DNA of 51,360 bases from DASQPJ01 sp036268355 (GTDB lineage: Bacteria > Actinomycetota > Actinomycetes > Sporichthyales > Sporichthyaceae), in assembly GCA_036268355.1 (NCBI GenBank), contig DATAUG010000080.1, forward strand, positions 1 to 51,360, in the 5' to 3' direction. The position numbers were made by a program, and so were the translations under genes. Shown one piece after another: positions 21,838-30,240 of this stretch; position 1 is the first letter of the stretch; every line of letters starts with the position of its first letter. The notes under the pieces are model-generated. The model did no database searches. It was given only the letters and a program-made list of their open reading frames with translations, and was not told the origin of the DNA.

Positions 21838-23802
21838 GTGACGCTCGCGCTGTACCGCCGGTACCGCCCGGAGACGTTCGCCGAGGTGATCGGTCAGGAG
21901 CACGTCACCGAGCCGTTGCAGCAGGCGATCCGCAACGGCCGGGTGAACCACGCGTACCTGTTCAGCGGGCCGCGCGGATGTGGCAAGACCACCAGCGCGC
22001 GAATCCTGGCCCGGGCGCTGAACTGCGAGCGCGGCCCGACGCCGACGCCGTGCGGGGAATGCCAGTCCTGCCGCGACCTGGCCCGGGGCGGCGGCGGGGG
22101 GCTGGACGTCGTCGAGATCGACGCGGCTTCCCACGGCGGCGTCGACGACGCCCGCGACCTGCGGGAGCGGGCCTTCTTCTCCCCGGCCATGTCCCGTTAC
22201 AAGATCTACGTGATCGACGAGGCCCACATGGTCACCACCGCGGGCTTCAACGCGCTGCTGAAGGTGGTCGAGGAGCCGCCCGAGCATCTGAAGTTCATCT
22301 TCGCGACGACTGAGCCGGACAAGGTCCTGTCCACGATCCGGTCGCGGACCCACCACTACCCGTTCCGGCTGGTCCCTCCCGGCGTGCTCCGCGACTACCT
22401 GGCGTCGCTGTGCGAGCGGGAGAAGGTGGACGTGGAGCCCGCAGTCCTTCCGTTGGTCGTCCGGGCCGGTGCTGGTTCGGTTCGGGACAGTTTGTCGGTG
22501 CTGGACCAGCTGATCGCGGGGTCCGGCTCGGAGGGGTTGACCGTGGCCCGGGCGACCGCACTGCTCGGTTACACCGACGCGGCGCTGCTCGACGACGTGG
22601 TCGACGCGTTCGCCGCGCACGACGGCGCGTCGGTGTTCCGCCTGGTCGACCGGGTGATCGAGGCCGGCCACGACCCGCGGCGGTTCGTCGCCGACCTGCT
22701 GGAGCGGCTGCGGGACCTGGTGGTGCTGGCCGCGGTCCCGGACTCCTCGGCCGCCGGCCTCATCGACGCCCCGGTCGACGCGATCGAACGGATGCGCTTG
22801 CAGGCCGGCGGATTCGGTCCGGCCGACCTGTCGCGGGCGGCCGACCTGGTCAGCACCGGGCTGACCGAGATGCGCGGCGCCACGGCGCCCCGGCTGCAGC
22901 TGGAGCTGATCTGCGCCCGCGTGCTGCTGCCCGGTGCCGGCCCGGTGTCCGATCACGCCGAGGCCCGCGACCTGCACGCTCGGCTGGACCGGCTGGAACG
23001 TCGCATGGCGGGCGCGGCGCCGCCGGCCCTCGTTACGCCACCGGCAGTCCCGCTGCCGGCTCGCGCACCCGAACCGACGCCGCCGTCGCCTCGCCGGCAG
23101 CCGTCCGTTGCCGAGGAACGCCCCGCGCCCGCGCAGGAGCGCCCCGCGTCTGCCGAGCGCCCCGTGCCGGTCGGCCCAGCCGCGCCGGCGTCGACTCCGG
23201 TGGCCCAAGCCGAACCCGCCCCGCCGGCAGCCCCGGCCGCGCCGGCCCCCACAGCGGCGCCGCCGGCGGCGCCCCGGGGGCCCGACATCGACACGGTGCG
23301 CCGGATGTGGCCCGACATCCTGAACATCGTCAAGACCCGGCGGCGCTACACCTGGATGCTGCTGACCGAGAGTGTCGCGGTGGTCGGCCTGGACGGCGAC
23401 ACCCTGGTGCTGGCATTCGCCGACGAGGGCCGGCGGCGCAACTTCCTGTCCGGCAGCAGCGAACTGCTGGCCGAGGCGATCCAGGAGGTGCTCCGGACCA
23501 CCTGGCGGGTCGACGCGGTGCTCGACCCGAACCGGGCCGCCGGCTCGCGACCCGCGCCGGCCGGTCCGAGCCACTCGGTGGCGCAGCGCCCGGAAGCCTC
23601 ACCGCGCCCGGAAGCCGCGCCGCACCGGCCGCCGGCGCTCACGACGGAGGTCCCGCCCCCGGCGCCCCCTCCCGTGGTCGCGCCCGAGCACGACGAATCG
23701 GCCTCGACCGACGACGAGAGCCTCGACGAGGGCCTGACCGGTCGCGAGCTGCTGATCCGCGAACTCGGGGCCAGCGTGCTCGAGGAGATCGAGCACGACT
23801 GA
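21838..23802 (+). CDS. dnaX: DNA polymerase III subunits gamma and tau
   Basis: A 654-residue clamp-loader ATPase starting with GTG at MTLALYRRYRPETFAEVIGQ. Walker A GPRGCGKTT lies at about 44-52, the zinc module CGECQSC at about 75, Walker B IYVIDEAHM at about 125, and the sensor-1 and arginine-finger segment IFATTEPDKVLSTIRSRTHH at about 155-175. Domain III follows to about 365, then a long Pro/Ala-rich linker (about 390-480) and a C-terminal domain (WPDILNIVKTRRRYTWMLL) that contacts the polymerase in tau. It loads the sliding clamp during replication. No programmed-frameshift heptamer was noticed. Its downstream neighbours face the other way. Confidence 0.97.
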   Translation: MTLALYRRYRPETFAEVIGQEHVTEPLQQAIRNGRVNHAYLFSGPRGCGKTTSARILARALNCERGPTPTPCGECQSCRDLARGGGGGLDVVEIDAASHGGVDDARDLRERAFFSPAMSRYKIYVIDEAHMVTTAGFNALLKVVEEPPEHLKFIFATTEPDKVLSTIRSRTHHYPFRLVPPGVLRDYLASLCEREKVDVEPAVLPLVVRAGAGSVRDSLSVLDQLIAGSGSEGLTVARATALLGYTDAALLDDVVDAFAAHDGASVFRLVDRVIEAGHDPRRFVADLLERLRDLVVLAAVPDSSAAGLIDAPVDAIERMRLQAGGFGPADLSRAADLVSTGLTEMRGATAPRLQLELICARVLLPGAGPVSDHAEARDLHARLDRLERRMAGAAPPALVTPPAVPLPARAPEPTPPSPRRQPSVAEERPAPAQERPASAERPVPVGPAAPASTPVAQAEPAPPAAPAAPAPTAAPPAAPRGPDIDTVRRMWPDILNIVKTRRRYTWMLLTESVAVVGLDGDTLVLAFADEGRRRNFLSGSSELLAEAIQEVLRTTWRVDAVLDPNRAAGSRPAPAGPSHSVAQRPEASPRPEAAPHRPPALTTEVPPPAPPPVVAPEHDESASTDDESLDEGLTGRELLIRELGASVLEEIEHD

Positions 23803-23854
23803 GTTGAAACTCGTCGGCGAGGGCCGCGAGGAACACGACCAGGGCGCGTCCGGC

Positions 23855-24430
23855 TCAGCTCCCGACAGCCTCCGCGGCACGCTCGGCAGCCGTGGCCACC
23901 AGGTCGGTGGACTTGGCCTCGGCGTCCAGCCGGTCGTGGGCCACAACGCTTTGCAGGGCGCGAAGCGTGGTGGCCGCCTGGCTGCCCCAGTGGCTCAGAT
24001 ACGAGAACTGCCACCACCACAGGGCCTCGGTCCGGCGCCCCGCCTCGTAGTGCGCCAACCCGTGCAGCAGGGCCGCGGACACCCCGGCCAGGTCGTCGGA
24101 GATCCGGCAGATCATCAGTTCGGGGCGCGGCTCGTAGGGGTCGAAGACCTCGGCGTACTCGTCGATCGGGTCGAGCAGCTCGGCCAGCCGCGCACGCAGC
24201 TCGTCCAGGTCCGGGTCGGCGCCGGTGTCGGTCTCGAACCGCTCGACGAGGACGATGTCCGACACGGCTCCCAGCCGGCCCCCGGCCAGCAGCAACTGCG
24301 ACACCGCGATCAGCAGCATCGACACCGCCTCACCCGGCGACGCCTCCCGGGCCACTTCCTTCAGCGCGATCCAGAAACCCTTGATCTGGTCCGCGATCTG
24401 GGTCGCGAACTCGTCCGGCTCCTCAGCCAT
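23855..24430 (-). CDS. DUF5063 domain protein
   Basis: A 191-residue soluble acidic protein from ATG 24430 (GTG 24454 is an alternative start). Segments DEYAEVFDPYEPRPELMICR and TEALWWWQFSYLSHWGSQAA are typical of DUF5063, an actinobacterial family of unknown function usually encoded next to recR. It is probably all-helical. It lies downstream of recR on the minus strand and converges with dnaX with a 52-nt gap. In the order I know from related genomes, all these genes face the same way, so this copy is part of an inverted block. Confidence 0.8.
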   Translation of the reverse strand: MAEEPDEFATQIADQIKGFWIALKEVAREASPGEAVSMLLIAVSQLLLAGGRLGAVSDIVLVERFETDTGADPDLDELRARLAELLDPIDEYAEVFDPYEPRPELMICRISDDLAGVSAALLHGLAHYEAGRRTEALWWWQFSYLSHWGSQAATTLRALQSVVAHDRLDAEAKSTDLVATAAERAAEAVGS

Positions 24431-24515
24431 CTCCCTGACCCCCGACCCCTGCACGTTGCATCCGGCTAAGCGTCACCCATAGGTCACGTTCAGCCGGACG
24501 CTACGGGGTCGGGGA

Positions 24516-24582
24516 TCAGACGTCGAGCAGCCGCCGCCCTTCGAAGGCGCGTCCTGCACGGTGTTATCCCGTCGACGTACTC
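24516..24582 (-). pseudogene. Remnant 3' end of a second, divergent recR
   Basis: Just beyond the recR stop, the minus strand encodes EYVDGIT, a short disrupted part, then GRAFEGRRLLDV and TGA. The intact recR ends with EYADEITLGRAFEGRRLLDV. In the last 12 codons no residue differs, yet several codons differ at silent positions (for example CGC GCC against AGG GCG, and GTC against GTG). So this is the tail of a diverged recR allele, not a recent copy. It overlaps the last bases of the present recR. Confidence 0.75.
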
Positions 24583-25180
24583 ACACGTCGAGCAGGCGGC
24601 GGCCTTCGAACGCCCTTCCCAGAGTTATCTCGTCCGCGTACTCCAGGTCGCCGCCCACCGGCAGCCCACTGGCCGGGCGGGTGACCTTCAGTCCGATCGG
24701 CTTCACCAGCCGCGCCAGGTACGTCGCCGTGGCCTCGCCCTCCAGGTTCGGGTCGGTGGCCAGGATCAACTCGGTGACCTCGCCGTCGGCCAGGCGGGTC
24801 ATCAGCTCCCGGATCCGCAGGTCGTCGGGCCCGATCCCGTCGATCGGACTGATCGCACCGCCAAGCACGTGGTAGCGACCGCGGAACTCCCGGGTGCGCT
24901 CGACCGCGACGACGTCCTTGGCCTCCTCGACCACGCAGAGCACGGTCGGGTCGCGCCGGGGATCACGGCAGATCCGGCAGCGTTGCTCCTCGGTGATGTT
25001 GCCGCACAGGTCGCAGAAACGCACCTTCTCCTTCAGGTGCGCAATCGCCGACACCAGCCGCCGGACGTCGACCGGATCGGCGGCCAGCAGGTGGAACGCG
25101 ATCCGTTGCGCACTCTTCGGCCCGATGCCGGGCAGCCGACCGAGTTCGTCGATCAAATCCGCTAGTGCGCCGTCGAACAT
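24581..25180 (-). CDS. recR: Recombination mediator protein RecR
   Basis: A 199-residue protein acting with RecF and RecO to load RecA at gaps. The helix-hairpin-helix GRLPGIGPKSAQRIAFHLL is at about 14-32. The four-Cys zinc finger is C56, C59, C68, C71 (FCDLCGNITEEQRCRIC). A Toprim domain follows (TVLCVVEEAKDVVAVE) and the C-terminal Walker-like HVLGGAISPIDGIGPDDL. Length is standard. It begins 13 nt after ybaB, and the pair forms the usual operon. Its 3' end abuts a leftover recR tail, suggesting the resident gene was displaced or rearranged. Confidence 0.97.
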   Translation of the reverse strand: MFDGALADLIDELGRLPGIGPKSAQRIAFHLLAADPVDVRRLVSAIAHLKEKVRFCDLCGNITEEQRCRICRDPRRDPTVLCVVEEAKDVVAVERTREFRGRYHVLGGAISPIDGIGPDDLRIRELMTRLADGEVTELILATDPNLEGEATATYLARLVKPIGLKVTRPASGLPVGGDLEYADEITLGRAFEGRRLLDV

Positions 25181-25193
25181 CGGGTGCTGTCGC

Positions 25194-25592
25194 TCAGTGG
25201 CCGGGCGGCAGGTAGAGCGACTCGGGCGAGAGCCCGAGCGACTCGGGGTCCAGGCCCAGATCGGCCATGATCCCGGCGCCGAAGTCCCCGGCGCCGGCCG
25301 TGAACGGACCCATGGCCTGGGCCTCCAGGCGAGCCGCGGCGCGGTTCGCGTCGCGCACCGCGGCCACGACCAGGTCGGCCAGCGTCTCGGTGTCCGCGGG
25401 GTCGACGGCCTCCGGCGCAATGTCCAGCCCGACCAACTCGCCGATCGCGGTGACCGTGGCCGTCACCAGGCCACCGCCGGCGGTGCCCCGCACATGGGTG
25501 TTCGCAAGCTGGTCGCGGGCAGCGAGGATCTGTTCCTGCATCTGCGCCGCCTGCGCGAGCAACGCGGCAATGTCTGGCATGCCAGCGGTCAC
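25194..25592 (-). CDS. YbaB/EbfC nucleoid-associated protein
   Basis: A 132-residue homodimeric DNA-binding protein. The N-terminal helix PDIAALLAQAAQMQEQILAA leads to GTAGGGLVTATVTAIGELVG and LDIAPEAVDPADTETLADLV, the family core, with AVRDANRAAARLEA at the third helix. The C-terminal tail of about 30 residues (GFGAGIMADLGLDPES-type) is longer than in E. coli. GTG 25592 is supported by GGAG six nt upstream; ATG 25580 is possible. It is divergent from ask with a 265-nt gap holding no gene. Confidence 0.9.
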   Translation of the reverse strand: MTAGMPDIAALLAQAAQMQEQILAARDQLANTHVRGTAGGGLVTATVTAIGELVGLDIAPEAVDPADTETLADLVVAAVRDANRAAARLEAQAMGPFTAGAGDFGAGIMADLGLDPESLGLSPESLYLPPGH

Positions 25593-25683
25593 CGGTCGCT
25601 CCTCTGGTCTACCGGCTCGGATGCGGTCGAGCCTACGTCGGCGCCGGCCGGCAAAGCAGACGACCCGCGGCCGGTGTGCGGAC

Positions 25684-25689
25684 TACAAT
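25684..25689 (+). promoter_or_regulatory. Possible -10 box (TACAAT) upstream of ask
   Basis: TACAAT stands about 170 nt upstream of the ask start in the intergenic space 25593-25857, which otherwise shows only Pro-rich noncoding sequence. The matching -35 region is poor, so this is only a candidate. Confidence 0.3.
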
Positions 25690-25857
25690 CCGACGGCGGC
25701 GCACCGCCCGCACCCGCCGCAGCCCCATCCGTACCGCCTGCCCCGCCGCCACCGATCTGTACCGCCCGTGTGCACCGCACAGCCCTCAATCGCACAGTCC
25801 GCATGCTCCCCGGACCTCATCCGGTACTGCCCGCACCAGACAGCCCTCAGGAGCCGC

Positions 25858-27144
25858 ATGTCCGCCGACGGCGAACGCAGCCTGGTCGTGCAGAAATACG
25901 GCGGGTCCTCGGTCGCCGACGCCGAATCGGTGAAGCGCGTCGCCAAGCGCATCGTCGAGACCAAGCAGGCGGGCAACGACGTGGTTGTCGTGGTCTCCGC
26001 GATGGGCGACACCACCGACCAGCTGATCGATCTGGCCAAGGAGGTCAGCCCGATTCCGCCCGCCCGTGAGCTGGACATGCTGCTCACCGCCGGCGAGCGC
26101 ATCTCGATGGCGGTGCTCGCGATGGCGATCGCCAACCTGGGCCACGAGGCCCGGTCGTTCACCGGCAGCCAGGCCGGGGTGATCACCGACTCCGCGCACG
26201 GCAAGGCGCGGATCATCGACGTGACCCCGGGCCGGATCCACCAGGCGTTGGCCGAAGGCGCGATCGCGATCGTGGCCGGTTTCCAGGGCGTCTCGCAGGA
26301 CACCAAGGACGTCACCACCCTGGGCCGCGGTGGTTCGGACACCACGGCGGTCGCCCTGGCCGCGGCGATGAACGCCGCGGTCTGCGAGATCTACACCGAC
26401 GTCGACGGTGTGTTCTCCGCCGACCCGCGGATCGTGCCCACCGCGCGCAAATTGCCCAGCGTCACCTACGAGGAGATGCTGGAGATGGCCGCGTGCGGCG
26501 CCAAGGTGCTGCACCTGCGGTGCGTGGAGTACGCCCGTCGGTTCGGGCTGCCGATCCACGTCCGTTCCTCGTTCAGCCAGCGCGAGGGGACGTGGGTACT
26601 CGAGGCCTATGAAGGGAACGACATGGAGCAGCCGATCATCTCCGGTGTCGCGCACGACCGCAGCGAGGCCAAGGTGACCGTGGTCGGCGTGCCGGACCGC
26701 CCGGGGCAGGCCGCAGCGATCTTCTCCGCGGTCGCCGGCGCCGGGATCAACATCGACATGATCGTGCAGAACGTGTCCGGTGCGGCGACCGGCCGCACCG
26801 ACATCTCGTTCACCGCGCCGCGCAACGAGGGCCCGGCCGCCATGGAGGCGTTGCGCAGGATTCAGGAGTTCAACGGCTTCGAATCGCTGCGTTTCGACGA
26901 CCAGATCGGGAAGGTGTCGTTGATCGGCGCCGGGATGCGTTCGCACCCCGGGGTCTCGGCGAAGTTCTTCGGCTGCCTGGCGGATGCCGGGGTCAACATC
27001 GAGATGATCTCGACCTCCGAGATCCGCATCTCCGTGGTCGTGCGCGAGGACGACGTGAACGCCGCTGTGCTGGCGGTGCACAAGGCGTTCGACCTCGACA
27101 CCGACGACGGCCAGGCCGTGGTCTACGGAGGTACGGGCAGATGA
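25858..27144 (+). CDS. lysC: Aspartate kinase
   Basis: A 428-residue enzyme phosphorylating aspartate, the first step to lysine, threonine, methionine and diaminopimelate. VVQKYGGSSVADAE (about 10-23) is the nucleotide-binding KxGGSS motif. GRGGSDTTA (about 160) and DVDGVFSADPR (about 182-192) are substrate and ATP contacts. Two ACT domains (about 265-340 and 345-420) give allosteric control. ATG 25858 has an AGGAG RBS. An internal start at 26623 likely yields the separate beta subunit. The stop overlaps asd (ATGA), giving the classic ask-asd operon. Confidence 0.97.
   Translation: MSADGERSLVVQKYGGSSVADAESVKRVAKRIVETKQAGNDVVVVVSAMGDTTDQLIDLAKEVSPIPPARELDMLLTAGERISMAVLAMAIANLGHEARSFTGSQAGVITDSAHGKARIIDVTPGRIHQALAEGAIAIVAGFQGVSQDTKDVTTLGRGGSDTTAVALAAAMNAAVCEIYTDVDGVFSADPRIVPTARKLPSVTYEEMLEMAACGAKVLHLRCVEYARRFGLPIHVRSSFSQREGTWVLEAYEGNDMEQPIISGVAHDRSEAKVTVVGVPDRPGQAAAIFSAVAGAGINIDMIVQNVSGAATGRTDISFTAPRNEGPAAMEALRRIQEFNGFESLRFDDQIGKVSLIGAGMRSHPGVSAKFFGCLADAGVNIEMISTSEIRISVVVREDDVNAAVLAVHKAFDLDTDDGQAVVYGGTGR
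26623..27144 (+). CDS. Probable internal start for the aspartate kinase beta subunit
   Basis: ATG 26623, in frame with ask, is preceded by GAAGGGA at five nt. The product would begin MEQPIISGVAHDRSEAKVTV, aligning with the known start of the LysC beta subunit in Corynebacterium (MEEAVLTGVATDKSEAKVTV). It contains just the two ACT domains, as in alpha2-beta2 aspartate kinases. This is a nested product, not a separate gene. Confidence 0.65.
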   Translation: MEQPIISGVAHDRSEAKVTVVGVPDRPGQAAAIFSAVAGAGINIDMIVQNVSGAATGRTDISFTAPRNEGPAAMEALRRIQEFNGFESLRFDDQIGKVSLIGAGMRSHPGVSAKFFGCLADAGVNIEMISTSEIRISVVVREDDVNAAVLAVHKAFDLDTDDGQAVVYGGTGR

Positions 27145-28193
27145 GGAAGCCAACGCTGGCGGTTGTCGGGGCCACCGGGGCCGTGGGCACCGTGATGCTC
27201 GAGCTGCTCTCCACCCGGGAGGACGTCTGGGGCGAGATCCGGCTGATCGCCTCGCCGCGGTCGGCCGGCAAGCGCTTGATGGTCCGCGGCGAGGAGGTCG
27301 AGGTGCAGGCCCTGGCGCCGGAGTGCTTCGACGGCGTCGACATCGCGATGTTCGACGTCCCGGACGAGATCTCGGCAGCCTGGGCGCCGATCGCCGTCGA
27401 GCGCGGTGCGATCGCGGTGGACAACTCCGGTGCCTTCCGGATGGACCCGGACGTCCCGCTGGTCGTGCCCGAGGTGAACCCAGCCGCGGCGCGCAAGCGT
27501 CCGCGGGGGATCATCGCGAACCCGAACTGCACGACGCTGTCGATGATCGTGGCGGTCGGGGCGCTGCACGCCGAGTTCGGGCTCCAGTCGCTGGTGGTGG
27601 CCTCCTACCAGGCTGCGTCGGGGGCCGGTCAGGCAGGCATCGACGCCTTGCGCGACCAGCTGACCAAGGTCGCCGGCTCCAACCTCGGCACCCACCCCGG
27701 CGACCTGCGCAGCGCGGTCGGCGACTTCGGCCCGTTTCCCGCGCCGCTGGCGTTGAACGTCGTCCCCTGGGCCGGCTCGTTGAAGGAGGACGGCTGGTCC
27801 TCGGAGGAGATGAAGGTCCGCAACGAGTCACGGAAGATCCTCGGACTGCCCGGGCTGCGGGTGTCCGCCACCTGCGTCCGGGTCCCGGTCATCACCACGC
27901 ACTCGTTGGCGGTGCACGCCACCTTCGGCCACGAGGTCACGCAGGCCAAGGCGCAGCAGATCCTGTCCGACGCCCCCGGGGTGATCCTGGTGGACGACCC
28001 GGCGTCCGGTGAATTCCCGACGCCGGCCGACGTGGTCGGCACCGACCCGACCTGGGTCGGCCGCGTGCGCCGGTCGCTGGACGACCCGCACTCCCTCGAC
28101 CTGTTCCTCTGCGGCGACAACCTGCGCAAGGGCGCCGCGCTGAACACCGCCCAGATCGCCGAGCTGGTGGCCGCCGAGCTGACCGGCGCCTGA
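27141..28193 (+). CDS. asd: Aspartate-semialdehyde dehydrogenase
   Basis: A 350-residue NADPH enzyme converting aspartyl phosphate to the semialdehyde. The N-terminal dinucleotide site is VVGATGAVGTVMLELL. Catalytic Cys130 lies in NPNCTT, and the general-base His in the RVPVITTHSLAVHATF segment. SYQAASGAGQAG is a phosphate- and substrate-binding region. It starts in an ATGA overlap with ask, so it is translationally coupled. Length is normal. Confidence 0.97.
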   Translation: MRKPTLAVVGATGAVGTVMLELLSTREDVWGEIRLIASPRSAGKRLMVRGEEVEVQALAPECFDGVDIAMFDVPDEISAAWAPIAVERGAIAVDNSGAFRMDPDVPLVVPEVNPAAARKRPRGIIANPNCTTLSMIVAVGALHAEFGLQSLVVASYQAASGAGQAGIDALRDQLTKVAGSNLGTHPGDLRSAVGDFGPFPAPLALNVVPWAGSLKEDGWSSEEMKVRNESRKILGLPGLRVSATCVRVPVITTHSLAVHATFGHEVTQAKAQQILSDAPGVILVDDPASGEFPTPADVVGTDPTWVGRVRRSLDDPHSLDLFLCGDNLRKGAALNTAQIAELVAAELTGA

Positions 28194-28318
28194 CGGATCA
28201 CCCCGGTTCGGAATGTGGAACGGCCGCCGCGAAACCGCTTGACCGACTTGTACGGTTGGACCCGGCTCGGATGCGTCAGGAATGCCGGGAATGGCCCCAG
28301 GGCGGAACGGGGACAGGA

Positions 28319-29560
28319 ATGCGGCTGGAGTTCGGCAGACGGCTCGGCGCGGCGGCCGCGGCGGCCCTGCTGATCGGGTCGGCACTCTCGCCGGGTGGCG
28401 CGCAAGCCTCCGCTGCAGTCGACCGACCACAAGACCCGCCCAGGGCGCCCCGATTCGTCAAACTCGCTGCCGGCGGCGTCCACACCTGCGGGCTGACCGC
28501 GGCCGGGAACGTGTACTGCTGGGGCGAGAACCCCGGCGGGGAATACCGGGGCGGCAAGTTGCACAAGCCCGGCCCGGTCGCGGTCTCCGGGCCCCACGGG
28601 TCGGATCCCCTGTCCGGAGTCAGCGCAGTTACCGCGGGCGGTCTTCACACCTGTGCGCTGTTCGCCGGGGGCGCGGTGTACTGCTGGGGCTACAACAATT
28701 ACGGGGAACTCGGGAACGGCACCATCGGCGAACGCGCCGGCGCCGTGACGGGCCTGCCCGCCGAGGCTGTCGCAATCACCGCCGGCGGCAACCACAGCTG
28801 TGCGTTGCTGGCGACCGGGGCGGTGTACTGCTGGGGTGACAACCACGACGGGCAACTCGGCACCGGGACCACCACCGACTCGCCCACCCCCACCGCGGTG
28901 ACCGGCCTGCCGGCAAAGGCGGTCGCGGTCACCGCCGGCTACTACCACACGTGCGCGTTGCTGGCGACCGGCGCGGTGTACTGCTGGGGCTACAACTACT
29001 ACGGGGAGCTGGGGCACGCCCCCACCCACGACCCGTACACCCCGACCCCCCGCACCGTGACAGGTTTCGACGGCAGGACCGCCAAGGCCGTCGCGATCAC
29101 CGCCGGCTTCCACCACACGTGTGCGCTGCTGGCGACCGGCACCGTGGACTGCTGGGGCGACAACCACGAGGGGGAGCTCGGGGACGGCACCGCGCGGCGC
29201 TCGTACGTCCCGGTCGCGGTCGCCGGGCCCGGCCGGACCGGCCGCCTGTCCGGCGTCAGGTCGCTCGCCGCGGGCGGCTTCCACACCTGCGCGGTCACCG
29301 ACACCGGCACCTGGTGCTGGGGCGAGAACCACGACGGGGAACTCGGGGACGGCACGACACGGCGCTCGCCCGTCCCGGTCGCGGTCGCGGGCCCCGGCGG
29401 GACCGGCCGACTGTCCGGGGTCAGCGCGCTCACCGCCGGCGACGAGCACACCTGCGCGCTCACCGGCACCGGCACCTGGTGCTGGGGCTACAACGACGAC
29501 GGTCAACTCGGGGACGGCACCGAGGACAGCTCGCACGCCCCTGTCGCGGTCGAACGCTGA
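28319..29560 (+). CDS. Secreted RCC1-repeat beta-propeller protein
   Basis: A 413-residue exported protein. ATG 28319 is followed by a signal peptide (GAAAAAALLIGSALSPGGAQASA). It then has six to seven RCC1/BNR-like blades of about 50-60 residues, each with the same pattern: AGG-HTC-L or similar, then a VYCWG or TWCWG motif, then GELGDGT. The paired Cys in HTCAL and YCWG of each blade suggest a disulfide per blade. Such extracellular RCC1-like propellers occur widely in actinobacteria and myxobacteria; no target is known. Neighbouring blades are close at DNA level, so blade number may vary between strains. Confidence 0.85.
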   Translation: MRLEFGRRLGAAAAAALLIGSALSPGGAQASAAVDRPQDPPRAPRFVKLAAGGVHTCGLTAAGNVYCWGENPGGEYRGGKLHKPGPVAVSGPHGSDPLSGVSAVTAGGLHTCALFAGGAVYCWGYNNYGELGNGTIGERAGAVTGLPAEAVAITAGGNHSCALLATGAVYCWGDNHDGQLGTGTTTDSPTPTAVTGLPAKAVAVTAGYYHTCALLATGAVYCWGYNYYGELGHAPTHDPYTPTPRTVTGFDGRTAKAVAITAGFHHTCALLATGTVDCWGDNHEGELGDGTARRSYVPVAVAGPGRTGRLSGVRSLAAGGFHTCAVTDTGTWCWGENHDGELGDGTTRRSPVPVAVAGPGGTGRLSGVSALTAGDEHTCALTGTGTWCWGYNDDGQLGDGTEDSSHAPVAVER

Positions 29561-29630
29561 GGAGCCTTCACTCTTCCGGGTTTGTTGTTGGCCGCCCAGG
29601 CCGGTCGAGCCGGGCGGTGGGAAGGACGAC

Positions 29631-30200
29631 ATGGGCATCTCGAAACGGCAAGCCTGGGCCGTCGCCACGGTCGCCGTCGCCCTGGTGCCGGCGACGTCCG
29701 GTGCCGGCTCGGCCCACGCGGTCGGTGACCTGCGCGGACCCGGCGTCACGGGATCGTCCCTGGGGGCTGCGGGTGGCACCTGCAACCCTGCCCAGCTCAC
29801 CGTCGGCGGCGGCGAGCTCGACGGCGGGTTGAGTCATACCGGGTCCATCGTGATCTTCACCAACCGCGGCGGCCCCTGCACGCTGCGCGGCTACCCCGAC
29901 ATGGTCGAGATCGACCGCAACGGCCGCATCGTCGAACGGGCCCGACGGACACTCGGCGGGTATCTGGGCGGAGCGCACCGCGTACGGACCGTCCACCTCG
30001 CGACCGGAGGGTCGGCGTCCGCCGTGTACGAGGGCCTCGACGCGCAGCAGTACGGGGAGCCACCGTGCCCGGAGTACACCGCATTGCTGGTCACCCCGCC
30101 GGGAACCACCCGCGCCACCCGGCTGTCCCGCTCCGATGCTCTGCTGGGCGTGTGCGATCTGGAGATTCACCCCGTGGTCCCGGGCCGGAATGGGCAGTAG
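29631..30200 (+). CDS. Secreted DUF4232 domain protein
   Basis: A 189-residue protein with a signal peptide ending near AHA (residue 30). The mature part has CNPAQLTVGGGELDGGLSHT, VIFTNRGGPCTLRGYP and a C-terminal TTRATRLSRSDALLGVCDLEIHP, the three-strand pattern and Cys pairs of DUF4232, a family of exported actinobacterial proteins and lipoproteins without known role. GGAAGGA precedes the ATG. It lies 70 nt after the RCC1-like gene on the same strand. Confidence 0.82.
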   Translation: MGISKRQAWAVATVAVALVPATSGAGSAHAVGDLRGPGVTGSSLGAAGGTCNPAQLTVGGGELDGGLSHTGSIVIFTNRGGPCTLRGYPDMVEIDRNGRIVERARRTLGGYLGGAHRVRTVHLATGGSASAVYEGLDAQQYGEPPCPEYTALLVTPPGTTRATRLSRSDALLGVCDLEIHPVVPGRNGQ

Positions 30201-30240
30201 CCGATAAGACAGCGCAAGGGCGTACTGACTGACCGTCAGA

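Noticed and set aside
21580..23574. Long minus-strand open frame opposite dnaX
   Set aside because: It is a high-GC shadow frame, Arg/Gly/Val-rich, with no motifs, opposite a clear essential gene.
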